Source: Nitrospinota bacterium
Lineage (GTDB): Bacteria; UBA8248; JACPRG01
Assembly: GCA_030740135.1 (NCBI GenBank)
Contig: JASLXW010000296.1
Span: 1 to 5,439, forward strand
Direction of reading: 5' to 3'
Length of the DNA stretch: 5,439 bases
The position numbers were made by a program, and so were the translations under genes. Every line of letters starts with the position of its first letter. The stretch's first letter is position 1. Positions 1 through 5,070 of the stretch are shown here, piece after piece. The notes under the pieces are model-generated. The model ran no database searches, was not told the origin of the DNA, and saw only the letters and a list, made by a program, of their open reading frames with translations.

Positions 1-1
1 G

Positions 2-2140
2 CGCTGCATCCAATGTCAGCGCTGCGTTCGCATCTGCACGGAGATCGTCGGCGCCGCGGCGCTCGGCTCCGTGGGTCGAGGCGTCAACACCGAGGAGACC
101 GGCTTCGCCCTGAACCTCGATGACTGCGACCACTGCGGCAACTGCATCGAGGTCTGCCCCGTCGGCTCGCTGATGAGCTTCCCATACCGTCACAAGGCGC
201 GGCCCTGGGACCTGACCGAGGTGGACACCCTCTGCCCCCACTGCGGAACCGGTTGCCAACTGACCACCGGGGTCAGGGACGGCAAGCTCCTGAGGGTGCG
301 GTCGAAGGCGGCGGCCGGGGTCAACGAGGAAACCCTCTGCGTCCGGGGAAGGTTCGGCCTCGACTTCGTCGCCAGCGCAGAGAGGATCGAACGGCCGATG
401 ATCCGCAAGGACGGCGCCCTGGCGCCGGCGACCTGGGAGGAAGTCGGGACATTGCTGAGGCCGCGGTTGGAGAGCATCATCGCCTCCGGCCGCCCCGTCG
501 GCGGCATCGCCTCGGCGCGTTTGCCCAACGAGGACCTGTATGGCTTCCAAAAATTGATGCGCGGGGTCTTCAAGACCAACAACCTGGATTCGTTCACCCG
601 CTGGAGCGACGCCTCGGGGTCGGGAGCGACCGAGGCGGCGGCGGCGACGGTTCGCGACCTGTACACCCGCATGCCGTTGCCCAAGTTTTTCGACGCCGAT
701 ACCGTCGTCGTCGTCGGCGGCAACGTGACCGACGAAAACCCGGTCACCGAGTACATCCTGCGCCGGTTCGTGTCGGAAAGGGCCATCGACCTCTTCGTCC
801 TTTCGTGCCGGCCGTCGCGCCTCGACCGCGAGGCCCGGTCGAGCGCCCGCTACCTTCCGGGCGAGGAGGCGGTCATCGTTTCGCGCGCCGTCAAGGACTT
901 CATCGCCACCTTGGACGGGGTCGATGGACTGCGGCAAGCGGTTCCGGGCCTCGAACGGCTGGAGCGGGCCTTGGCCGACCTGGGACGGCCGGCGGCGACG
1001 AACCACGCGACCTTCCTGAGCACGTTGGTTTCGAGTCTCGGCGACGGGCGGACCCTGTCGTTCCTGGCCGGGACGGACCTTCTCAGGAGCGCGGCGGGAG
1101 TTGCCGCTCTGCGGATGCTGGGCAATCTGATCCGCATCCTCAGGGCTCTCGGCAAGGAGGCCCGGCTGCAGTTTCTTTTCGATCGGTGCAACCAGCTCGG
1201 CGCCTGGGACCTTGGCGTCGCGCCGACCCTGCTTCCGGGCTACGCGGCGGTGAACGAGAAGGAGGAGCGGGACCTTTTCGAGGACGCCTGGCAGACCACT
1301 CTGCCGAGCGAACCCGGCTGGGACTTCGCCCGCATGATCGAGCACTGCGAGGCGGGTGAGCTGGCGATGCTCTACGCGGTCGGGGAAAACCCGGTGCTCT
1401 CCTTTCCCGACGGGGATTTGACGGAAAGAGCGCTTTCCAAACTCGACCTCCTGCTCGTCCAGGACGCCTTCATGACGGAGACGGCCGCCTTGGCCGATGT
1501 CGTCTTGCCGGCCGCCACCTTCGGCGAAACGTCCGGCACCATGACCAACAACGAAGGAAGGGTTCAGAAGCTCGGGGCCTTCCAGAGGCCGCCCGCCGAG
1601 GCCAAGACCAACTGTCAAATCTTTGCCTTTCTGGCCTCGCTCCTGGGGCACAACGCCGAGCCCCTCTCGCCCGAAGGGGCCTTCGAGGAGCTCGCCAAGC
1701 TGGTCCCGCCCTACCGGGGATTGGCCTACGACGCCCTCGGCATCGACGGACAGATCACCACGTCACAGGGAAACCGGCGCCAGGCCGGCCTGGATGTTCC
1801 CGAGGTCGTCGGCCCCGGAGAGGGGGAAGGCTTCCAGCTGATTACCGGTAATTGCCTGTACCACTCGGGATACGTATCGGCGAGCTCCGAGGTCCTGTCG
1901 ACGATCGCGGGCGAACCATACGTCGAGATGAGCGGTGACGACGCCCGCGATCTCGGCCTCCAGGACCAGGACGGCGTCGTCGTGCAATCGGATGGAAACT
2001 CGGTCCGAGTTAAGGTAAAAATCAACGAGTCGTTTTCGAGAGGGGTCGTGTTTATCCCGGAGAACTTCAAGGAGTTACGGTTGAACCGTCTTCTCAAGGC
2101 CGGCGAATATCCGTGCCGGGTCGATATTCAGAAAGGCTGA
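2..2140 (+). CDS. nuoG: NADH-quinone oxidoreductase subunit G, 5'-truncated by the window edge
   Basis: This is the large iron-sulfur subunit of the peripheral arm of complex I, which relays electrons from NuoF towards NuoI. The frame is open from base 2, so the GTG at 71 is internal; 712 residues are visible and the N-terminal [2Fe-2S] part is missing. Numbering from the first visible codon, two ferredoxin-type motifs C-x2-C-x2-C-x3-C lie at C2/C5/C8/C12 and C42/C45/C48/C52. An N7-type C-x2-C-x3-C-x27-C follows (C78, C81, C85, C113). A molybdopterin-oxidoreductase-like domain comes next, with GENP near 461 and ADVVLP near 498. The C-terminal MopB-type beta domain starts near 610. The Cys or Sec that ligates Mo in formate dehydrogenases is not evident near residues 190-215, as expected for the non-catalytic NuoG fold. 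E. coli NuoG has one of these ferredoxin-type clusters; a paired set is typical of formate-dehydrogenase-like and many deltaproteobacterial NuoG proteins. A formate dehydrogenase subunit is the main alternative, but the nuo neighbours argue against it. Confidence 0.93.
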   Translation, partial: RCIQCQRCVRICTEIVGAAALGSVGRGVNTEETGFALNLDDCDHCGNCIEVCPVGSLMSFPYRHKARPWDLTEVDTLCPHCGTGCQLTTGVRDGKLLRVRSKAAAGVNEETLCVRGRFGLDFVASAERIERPMIRKDGALAPATWEEVGTLLRPRLESIIASGRPVGGIASARLPNEDLYGFQKLMRGVFKTNNLDSFTRWSDASGSGATEAAAATVRDLYTRMPLPKFFDADTVVVVGGNVTDENPVTEYILRRFVSERAIDLFVLSCRPSRLDREARSSARYLPGEEAVIVSRAVKDFIATLDGVDGLRQAVPGLERLERALADLGRPAATNHATFLSTLVSSLGDGRTLSFLAGTDLLRSAAGVAALRMLGNLIRILRALGKEARLQFLFDRCNQLGAWDLGVAPTLLPGYAAVNEKEERDLFEDAWQTTLPSEPGWDFARMIEHCEAGELAMLYAVGENPVLSFPDGDLTERALSKLDLLLVQDAFMTETAALADVVLPAATFGETSGTMTNNEGRVQKLGAFQRPPAEAKTNCQIFAFLASLLGHNAEPLSPEGAFEELAKLVPPYRGLAYDALGIDGQITTSQGNRRQAGLDVPEVVGPGEGEGFQLITGNCLYHSGYVSASSEVLSTIAGEPYVEMSGDDARDLGLQDQDGVVVQSDGNSVRVKVKINESFSRGVVFIPENFKELRLNRLLKAGEYPCRVDIQKG

Positions 2141-2147
2141 CATCAGC

Positions 2148-2155
2148 AAAGGGGG
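2148..2155 (+). promoter_or_regulatory. Ribosome binding site for the cNMP-domain gene
   Basis: The purine run AAAGGGGG ends 4 bases before the GTG at 2160. It supports this GTG as the start although no ATG is nearby. It lies in the 19-base gap after the nuoG stop, so the gene is probably co-transcribed with nuoG; I see no promoter in the gap. Confidence 0.6.
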
Positions 2156-2159
2156 CGAA

Positions 2160-2630
2160 GTGGTCGGAAAAAAGTCACTGCGGGACAACCAGCTTTTTCA
2201 CGATCTGACCGAGGAAGAATACGATGTCGTAAGCGGGATCCTGAAGAGGAAAGTCTACCAGCCGGAGGAAACGGTCTTCGAGGAAGGGGGAACCGATCAG
2301 ATTCTTTACATCATCAAGAAGGGGGAGGTCAGGGTCTGCAAGCAGGGCCCCCACGGGGACTTGCAGACCATCACCCTGCTGAAAGACCGGGATATTTACG
2401 GGGAGATGTCCTTTTTCGACGGAACGCCGCACTCGGCGACCGTCGTCACCGCCCGCGTGACCGAGGCTTTCCTCCTCAAAATGAAGGACTTCGAGAAGCT
2501 GGTCGACACCCATCCCCGCCTGGTGTTCAAGGTCATGAAGAACATCTTCATCACGGTCCATGGGATCGTGCGGGGCATGAACGAGCGTTACGTGGACATG
2601 CTCGGCTATATGTTCGGGCGTAATCGATAG
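2160..2630 (+). CDS. Stand-alone cyclic-nucleotide-binding-domain protein (CRP-like sensor domain without DNA-binding domain)
   Basis: This 156-residue soluble protein is a single cNMP-binding beta-roll. After an N-terminal helix (FHDLTEEEYDVV, about 13-24), strands run from about 32 to 106, with the usual F-x-E-G-x-x-x-x-x-x-Y-x-I-x-x-G-E pattern at 40-56. The phosphate-binding cassette is GEMSFFDGTPHSATV (81-95). Gly81 and Glu82, which contact the cyclic nucleotide ribose in CRP, are present, but the phosphate-binding arginine is His91 (HSATV in place of RSATV). The C-terminal part (about 108-152) is helical and ends at 156, so there is no room for the helix-turn-helix of CRP/FNR regulators. 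The GTG start is set by the AAAGGGGG site. It follows nuoG by 19 bases on the same strand and converges on nuoI. A role as a small ligand sensor or complex I accessory protein is inference; the ligand is unknown and may not be cAMP. Confidence 0.85.
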   Translation: MVGKKSLRDNQLFHDLTEEEYDVVSGILKRKVYQPEETVFEEGGTDQILYIIKKGEVRVCKQGPHGDLQTITLLKDRDIYGEMSFFDGTPHSATVVTARVTEAFLLKMKDFEKLVDTHPRLVFKVMKNIFITVHGIVRGMNERYVDMLGYMFGRNR

Positions 2631-2648
2631 CCGGAACGCGGCGACGGC

Positions 2649-2667
2649 CCGGCGTCATTTCCGCCGG
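2649..2667. terminator. GC-rich hairpin at the convergent gene ends (possible weak two-way terminator)
   Basis: CCGGCG (2649-2654) and CGCCGG (2662-2667) are perfect inverted repeats around a 7-base loop that contains the nuoI stop codon. It lies between the convergent cNMP-domain gene and nuoI, where termination is needed in both directions. No T-tract follows on either strand, so it is not a standard intrinsic terminator and might only stabilise the 3' ends. Confidence 0.3.
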
Positions 2668-3242
2668 AGACGCGTCCACCAGTCGTGTCCGTCCTCATCC
2701 TCTTCCTTGGGTTCGACCCGGACGCCCTCGTCGGTGTTCAGCCGCGCGGCGATGACGTTTCCGCCTTGCCGCGTCTTTCCCGGTTTGCTCAACAGCTCGT
2801 CCCGCCCCACCCTGAGGTCGCCGGACGAGTAGGCCGAAAACTCATAGAGCTGCCCGAGGGCGATGGCCTCGACCGGGCAGGCGTCCTCGCACAGGCCGCA
2901 GAACAGGCATCGCGCCGTGTCGACCTCGAAGACCTTGGGATGCCGCTCGCCATTCTGGTCCTCGTGAGGGACGACGGTGATGCAGCTGCAGGGACAGATG
3001 CGGGCACAGAGCTCGCAGGCAACGCACTTGATCTTGCCGGCCTGGTCGGTGAGCAGGAAGTGATGGCCGCGGAATCTCGGATAGGGAGTCCACTTTTCCT
3101 TATCCGGATAGCGCATGGTGACGGTCTTGGAAAAGAGGTAGCTGAGCGTCAAGGCGAGGCCGTTCAGCAGGTCGGCAAAGAACACCCAGCCGATCCAGTT
3201 CCGTTTCCGCGCGTCGTCGGTGGCCATGGTGCGATATCCCAT
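2655..3242 (-). CDS. nuoI: NADH-quinone oxidoreductase subunit I (2x[4Fe-4S] ferredoxin-like subunit)
   Basis: NuoI carries clusters N6a and N6b, which pass electrons to N2 near the quinone site. With the start at 3242 it has 195 residues. Two motifs are intact: C73-x2-C76-x2-C79-x3-C83-Pro and C112-x2-C115-x2-C118-x3-C122-Pro. The family signature RFRGHHFLL lies just before the first (56-64). An amphipathic N-terminal segment (about 16-38) fits membrane-surface attachment next to NuoH. The frame stays open upstream to 3476, but that part overlaps nuoH out of frame and reads as arginine- and proline-rich shadow. The ATG at 3242 has a strong GGAGG 6 bases upstream; ATG 3227 (giving MATDDARK) is a weaker alternative. 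The gene starts 14 bases after nuoH, so the two are an operon. The C-terminal tail after about 150 is charged and acidic and ends in a basic WWTRLRRK; it looks like a lineage-specific extension. Confidence 0.95.
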   Translation of the reverse strand: MGYRTMATDDARKRNWIGWVFFADLLNGLALTLSYLFSKTVTMRYPDKEKWTPYPRFRGHHFLLTDQAGKIKCVACELCARICPCSCITVVPHEDQNGERHPKVFEVDTARCLFCGLCEDACPVEAIALGQLYEFSAYSSGDLRVGRDELLSKPGKTRQGGNVIAARLNTDEGVRVEPKEEDEDGHDWWTRLRRK

Positions 3243-3246
3243 CCGT

Positions 3247-3253
3247 CCCCTCC
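3247..3253 (-). promoter_or_regulatory. Ribosome binding site of nuoI (decides the start)
   Basis: On the minus strand this reads GGAGGGG. The GGAGG core lies 6 bases before ATG 3242, inside the 14-base nuoH-nuoI gap. It supports the 195-residue form over the ATG at 3227, which has no comparable site. Confidence 0.65.
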
Positions 3254-3256
3254 ATC

Positions 3257-4243
3257 CTAGACGATGAAGAGGCCGGTGAGAAGGATATTGGCGAGCGACA
3301 GCGGGAGCAAAACCTTCCATCCGATGGCCATCAGCTGATCGTAGCGGTAGCGCGGGAACGTGAACCGGAACCACATGAAGAGGTAAATGAAGAACCCGAC
3401 CTTGAGGATAAACCAGATCAAGGGCGGAAGGGGGATGAGGAAACCGTTCCAGCCGCCGAAAAACAGGATGACGCAAAGGACGGAGATGGTGACCATGACC
3501 ACGTATTCACTGATCATGAAGAAGGAGAAACGCATTCCGCTGTACTCGGTGTGGAAGCCTGCCCCCAGTTCGCCTTCCGCCTCCGCGAGGTCGAAGGGGA
3601 TTCGTTGCGCCTCGGCCAGTCCGGCCACGAAAAACACGAAAAACCCGAGCGGCTGGTAGACGACGTACCAGACATCCGCCTGGGCGTTGACGATATCGAG
3701 AAGGCTCATGGACTGGGCCAGCATGACGACCCCGATGACCGAAAAACCCATGGGGATCTCGTAGCTGATGAGCTGAGCGCAGCAGCGAAGACTCCCCAGC
3801 AATGCGTATTTGCTGTTCGAGGCCCATCCCCCGAAGATGACGCCGTAGACCTCCAGCCCGGCCACGGCGAAGATGAAGAGAAGGCCGACGTTCATGTCGG
3901 AAATGTAGAGGGTGATCTCGGCCCCGAGGAGCGAGAAGCTATCGCCGAAGGGAATGGCCACGAAGACGACGAAGGGGGGGACCAGGGAGATGATGGGGGC
4001 CAGCTTGAAGAGGCGGCGGTCGGCCTCGACAGGAATATTATCTTCTTTGGTGAGGAGCTTGAGGCCGTCCGCCACCGGTTGAAGAACGCCGTGCCAGCCC
4101 ACCCGCATGGGGCCCAGCCGTTGCTGGATGTGCCCGGCGATCTTGCGCTCCAACCAAGTCAAGGGAATCGGCAGGATCAACAGAATCGCCGTCACGATAA
4201 CGACCTTCGCGGTGATCAGGGCAACGGCGAGAGCGAGTTCCAT
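3257..4243 (-). CDS. nuoH: NADH-quinone oxidoreductase subunit H (quinone-site membrane subunit)
   Basis: NuoH is the membrane subunit that forms the quinone chamber with NuoB/NuoD and starts the proton-transfer path. The 328 residues are a normal family length. Eight membrane segments can be seen at about 3-25, 81-99, 118-140, 163-184, 192-210, 240-263, 272-295 and 308-328. Signature motifs include LERKIAGHIQQRLGPMRVGW (31-50), followed by LQPVADGLKLLTKE (54-67). The acidic, quinone-side loop 3 is PFDLAEAEGELGAGFHTEYS (216-235). The LAEAE and ELGAG variants differ slightly from the common LPEAE and ELVAG. The ATG at 4243 has AAGG 5 bases upstream (minus strand). It heads the inverted nuoH-nuoI pair and faces away from nuoJ. 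I see no frameshift or missing motif, so this is almost certainly a working NuoH. Confidence 0.97.
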   Translation of the reverse strand: MELALAVALITAKVVIVTAILLILPIPLTWLERKIAGHIQQRLGPMRVGWHGVLQPVADGLKLLTKEDNIPVEADRRLFKLAPIISLVPPFVVFVAIPFGDSFSLLGAEITLYISDMNVGLLFIFAVAGLEVYGVIFGGWASNSKYALLGSLRCCAQLISYEIPMGFSVIGVVMLAQSMSLLDIVNAQADVWYVVYQPLGFFVFFVAGLAEAQRIPFDLAEAEGELGAGFHTEYSGMRFSFFMISEYVVMVTISVLCVILFFGGWNGFLIPLPPLIWFILKVGFFIYLFMWFRFTFPRYRYDQLMAIGWKVLLPLSLANILLTGLFIV

Positions 4244-4248
4244 GACCG

Positions 4249-4254
4249 CCTTTT
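4249..4254 (-). promoter_or_regulatory. Ribosome binding site of nuoH
   Basis: On the minus strand AAAAGG lies 5 bases before the nuoH ATG at 4243. It is of ordinary strength and agrees with the start predicted from NuoH alignment (first residues MELALAV leading straight into membrane segment 1). Confidence 0.5.
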
Positions 4255-4266
4255 ACCGGAGTTTTC

Positions 4267-4292
4267 GGACGGGTTTGCCGGCTTTCCCGTCC
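4267..4292 (-). promoter_or_regulatory. Stem-loop in the nuoH leader
   Basis: GGACGGG (4267-4273) and CCCGTCC (4286-4292) form a perfect 7-bp stem around a 12-base loop centred on the palindrome GCCGGC. The near edge is 24 bases upstream of the nuoH ATG, so the element would sit in the nuoH mRNA leader, next to but not over the ribosome binding site. It could be an RNA hairpin or, given the nested symmetry, a DNA-level operator. It has no T-tract in the nuoH direction. Confidence 0.35.
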
Positions 4293-4331
4293 TCCCGGTG
4301 GCGGTGATTGCACGGCCCTGGGAGAACGCGG

Positions 4332-4361
4332 TTGACCCGCACTGGAATGAATCATCATAAT
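4332..4361 (+). promoter_or_regulatory. Sigma70-type promoter for nuoJK (P-J)
   Basis: The -35 is TTGACC (4332-4337, 5 of 6 to consensus) and the -10 is CATAAT (4356-4361, 5 of 6), with an 18-base spacer. The expected start is near 4368, which gives nuoJ a leader of about 190 bases. It is the best + strand match in the region and lies in the only AT-rich island. Confidence 0.6.
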
Positions 4362-4386
4362 AGGTGTATTTCATATACATGTTCAA
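4357..4386 (-). promoter_or_regulatory. Sigma70-type promoter for nuoHI (P-H)
   Basis: On the minus strand, -35 TTGAAC (4386-4381, 4 of 6) and -10 TATTAT (4362-4357, 5 of 6) are 18 bases apart. The expected start is near 4350, giving nuoH a leader of about 107 bases. Its -10 uses the same base pairs as the -10 of the nuoJK promoter, read on the other strand, so the two form one symmetric bidirectional promoter. Confidence 0.52.
4365..4379. promoter_or_regulatory. Dyad TGTAT-N5-ATACA, possible operator
   Basis: TGTAT (4365-4369) and ATACA (4375-4379) are perfect inverted repeats around TTCAT. The site covers the predicted nuoJ transcription start and lies between the -35 and -10 of the nuoH promoter, so a bound regulator could affect both directions. 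It does not match the CRP or FNR consensus, and short AT-rich dyads arise by chance in promoters. Confidence 0.3.
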
Positions 4387-4400
4387 GAGAAATTCGTTGA

Positions 4401-4422
4401 GAGGGGCTCGCTGAGGGGCTCG
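4401..4422 (+). repeat. Short direct repeat in the nuoJ leader
   Basis: GAGGGGCTCG occurs at 4401-4410 and again at 4413-4422, a 12-base period. Each copy has a small GAG/CTC symmetry. It lies about 33 bases past the predicted nuoJ transcription start and just before the leader ORF ribosome binding site. It may be a protein or RNA-binding element or a simple duplication. Confidence 0.45.
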
Positions 4423-4438
4423 TGAAAAGGAGCGGGAA

Positions 4439-4477
4439 ATGAGTGCTTCGGCGGAAAATCGAAGGAAGAAGCACTAG
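4439..4477 (+). CDS. Candidate 12-codon leader ORF upstream of nuoJ
   Basis: ATG at 4439 opens a short frame encoding [12 protein letters not shown] and ending with TAG at 4475, closely followed by an in-frame TAA. Its ribosome binding site AAGGAG (4427-4432), 6 bases before the ATG, is the best on the + strand of this region and clearly better than that of nuoJ itself. The product is small, basic and has no recognisable homology that I can name. The ORF almost exactly fills an 8-bp stem (4442-4475) and sits between the nuoJ promoter and nuoJ, 83 bases before the nuoJ ATG. This fits a translated leader that influences the downstream mRNA. It could also be the remnant of a gene start left by rearrangement, or chance. 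The basic RRKKH end is not a run of one amino acid, so classical attenuation is not indicated. Confidence 0.35.
   Translation: MSASAENRRKKH
4442..4475 (+). promoter_or_regulatory. Stem-loop enclosing the leader ORF
   Basis: AGTGCTTC (4442-4449) pairs perfectly with GAAGCACT (4468-4475) around an 18-base purine-rich loop. The 5' arm starts one base after the leader ATG and the 3' arm ends on the first base of its stop codon. A ribosome translating the ORF would melt the stem, so translation and folding are mutually exclusive. Confidence 0.4.
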
Positions 4478-4560
4478 TAACAATTCTGGGGCGCGGGCGG
4501 CGACCGGCGATTTTCCGGGCGCTTGGCGAAAGTCTGACCGGCGGAAGCGGGGAACGGGGT

Positions 4561-5070
4561 ATGGAGGCAATTTTTTTTCTGACGTTCGCGGCGCTCGCCG
4601 TCGCTTCCGCCCTGGGCGTGGTTCTGCTGCGCAACCCCGTCCACTGCGCCATCTCGCTGATGGTCTGTTTCATCCAGGTGGCCGCCATCTTCGTGCTTCT
4701 GCGCTCTCCCTTTCTCGCCGTGGTCCAGATTTTCGTCTATGTCGGGGCCATCATGGTCCTGTTCCTTTTCGTCATCATGATGCTGGACATCCGGACGGCG
4801 GTCCTCGAGCGCTTCTTGCCGGGGTGGGAGAGGGTGCCGATCCTCGGGGTTCTGACCGTTCTGGGGCTGCAAATGCTGATCATGCTCTTGACCAGCGACC
4901 GGCTCTTGCATCCGCCGGCCGATGCCGGGACCGTCCTCGACGGCACCGTCGCCGAACTGGGCAAGGCGCTGTTCCTCGATTACCTGCTGCCCTTCGAGGT
5001 GGTTTCGGTGGTTCTGCTTGTCGCCTTCGTGGGCGCTATTATCTTGGCCAAAAGAGAACGGAAAGAATGA
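4561..5070 (+). CDS. nuoJ: NADH-quinone oxidoreductase subunit J
   Basis: NuoJ is a small membrane-arm subunit that sits between NuoH/NuoA and NuoK and helps couple quinone chemistry to proton transfer. The protein has 169 residues, normal for the family, with five membrane segments at about 3-23, 27-47, 52-74, 92-110 and 141-163. The conserved third segment [20 protein letters not shown] (55-74) carries the Tyr59 and Gly62 region that forms the pi-bulge known from complex I structures. The last segment has the family pattern [19 protein letters not shown] (142-160). The ATG at 4561 is preceded only by a G-rich stretch (GGGGAACGGGGT) with no clear Shine-Dalgarno, which is weaker than that of the leader ORF upstream. 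Codons 4-6 contain a run of eight T (4571-4578), odd for GC-rich DNA. The stop overlaps nuoK by ATGA, indicating translational coupling. Confidence 0.95.
   Translation: MEAIFFLTFAALAVASALGVVLLRNPVHCAISLMVCFIQVAAIFVLLRSPFLAVVQIFVYVGAIMVLFLFVIMMLDIRTAVLERFLPGWERVPILGVLTVLGLQMLIMLLTSDRLLHPPADAGTVLDGTVAELGKALFLDYLLPFEVVSVVLLVAFVGAIILAKRERKE

Larger units (their letters stand above)
4244..4560. other. Divergent nuoH/nuoJ intergenic region
   Basis: This 317-base stretch is the only sizeable non-coding part of the window. It contains, left to right, a hairpin in the nuoH leader, an AT-rich island (about 4346-4398) with two opposed promoters, a short direct repeat, a 12-codon ORF with its own ribosome binding site inside a stem, and about 80 GC-rich bases before nuoJ in which I see nothing convincing. 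The AT-rich island contrasts with the surrounding GC-rich DNA, as expected for a promoter. Confidence 0.7.

Noticed and set aside
253..1359. Long + strand open frame of 368 codons inside nuoG in another frame
   Set aside because: The translation is arginine-, glycine- and proline-rich with no motif, as expected for an alternative frame of GC-rich coding DNA; NuoG motifs fix the true frame.
3243..3476. N-terminal extension of nuoI up to 3476
   Set aside because: It overlaps nuoH out of frame, reads as low-complexity shadow, and ATG 3242 has a strong ribosome site.
3551..4360. 269-codon + strand open frame antisense to nuoH
   Set aside because: Composition rich in Asp, Glu, Gly and His is the complement of a hydrophobic membrane protein; no recognisable domain and no ribosome site.
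4332..4386. CRP or FNR binding site at the divergent promoter, suggested by the cNMP-domain gene nearby
   Set aside because: No TGTGA-N6-TCACA or TTGAT-N4-ATCAA match is visible, and the cNMP-domain protein has no DNA-binding domain.
2638..4519. Direct similarity GCGGCGAC...CGGCG...TTTCCG near 2638-2663 and 4497-4517, as possible target-site or recombination repeat
   Set aside because: Matches are short, gapped and made of common GC-rich words; direct repeats would not explain an inversion.
4538..4578. Possible intrinsic terminator ending in the T8 run at the nuoJ start
   Set aside because: The 30 bases before the T run are purine-rich and cannot form a GC stem next to it.
4443..5066. Frame open upstream of nuoK through all of nuoJ, which could suggest a frameshift fusion via the T run
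   Set aside because: The upstream part is an arginine-rich shadow of nuoJ. NuoK has a clean ATGA start and a normal 100-residue length.
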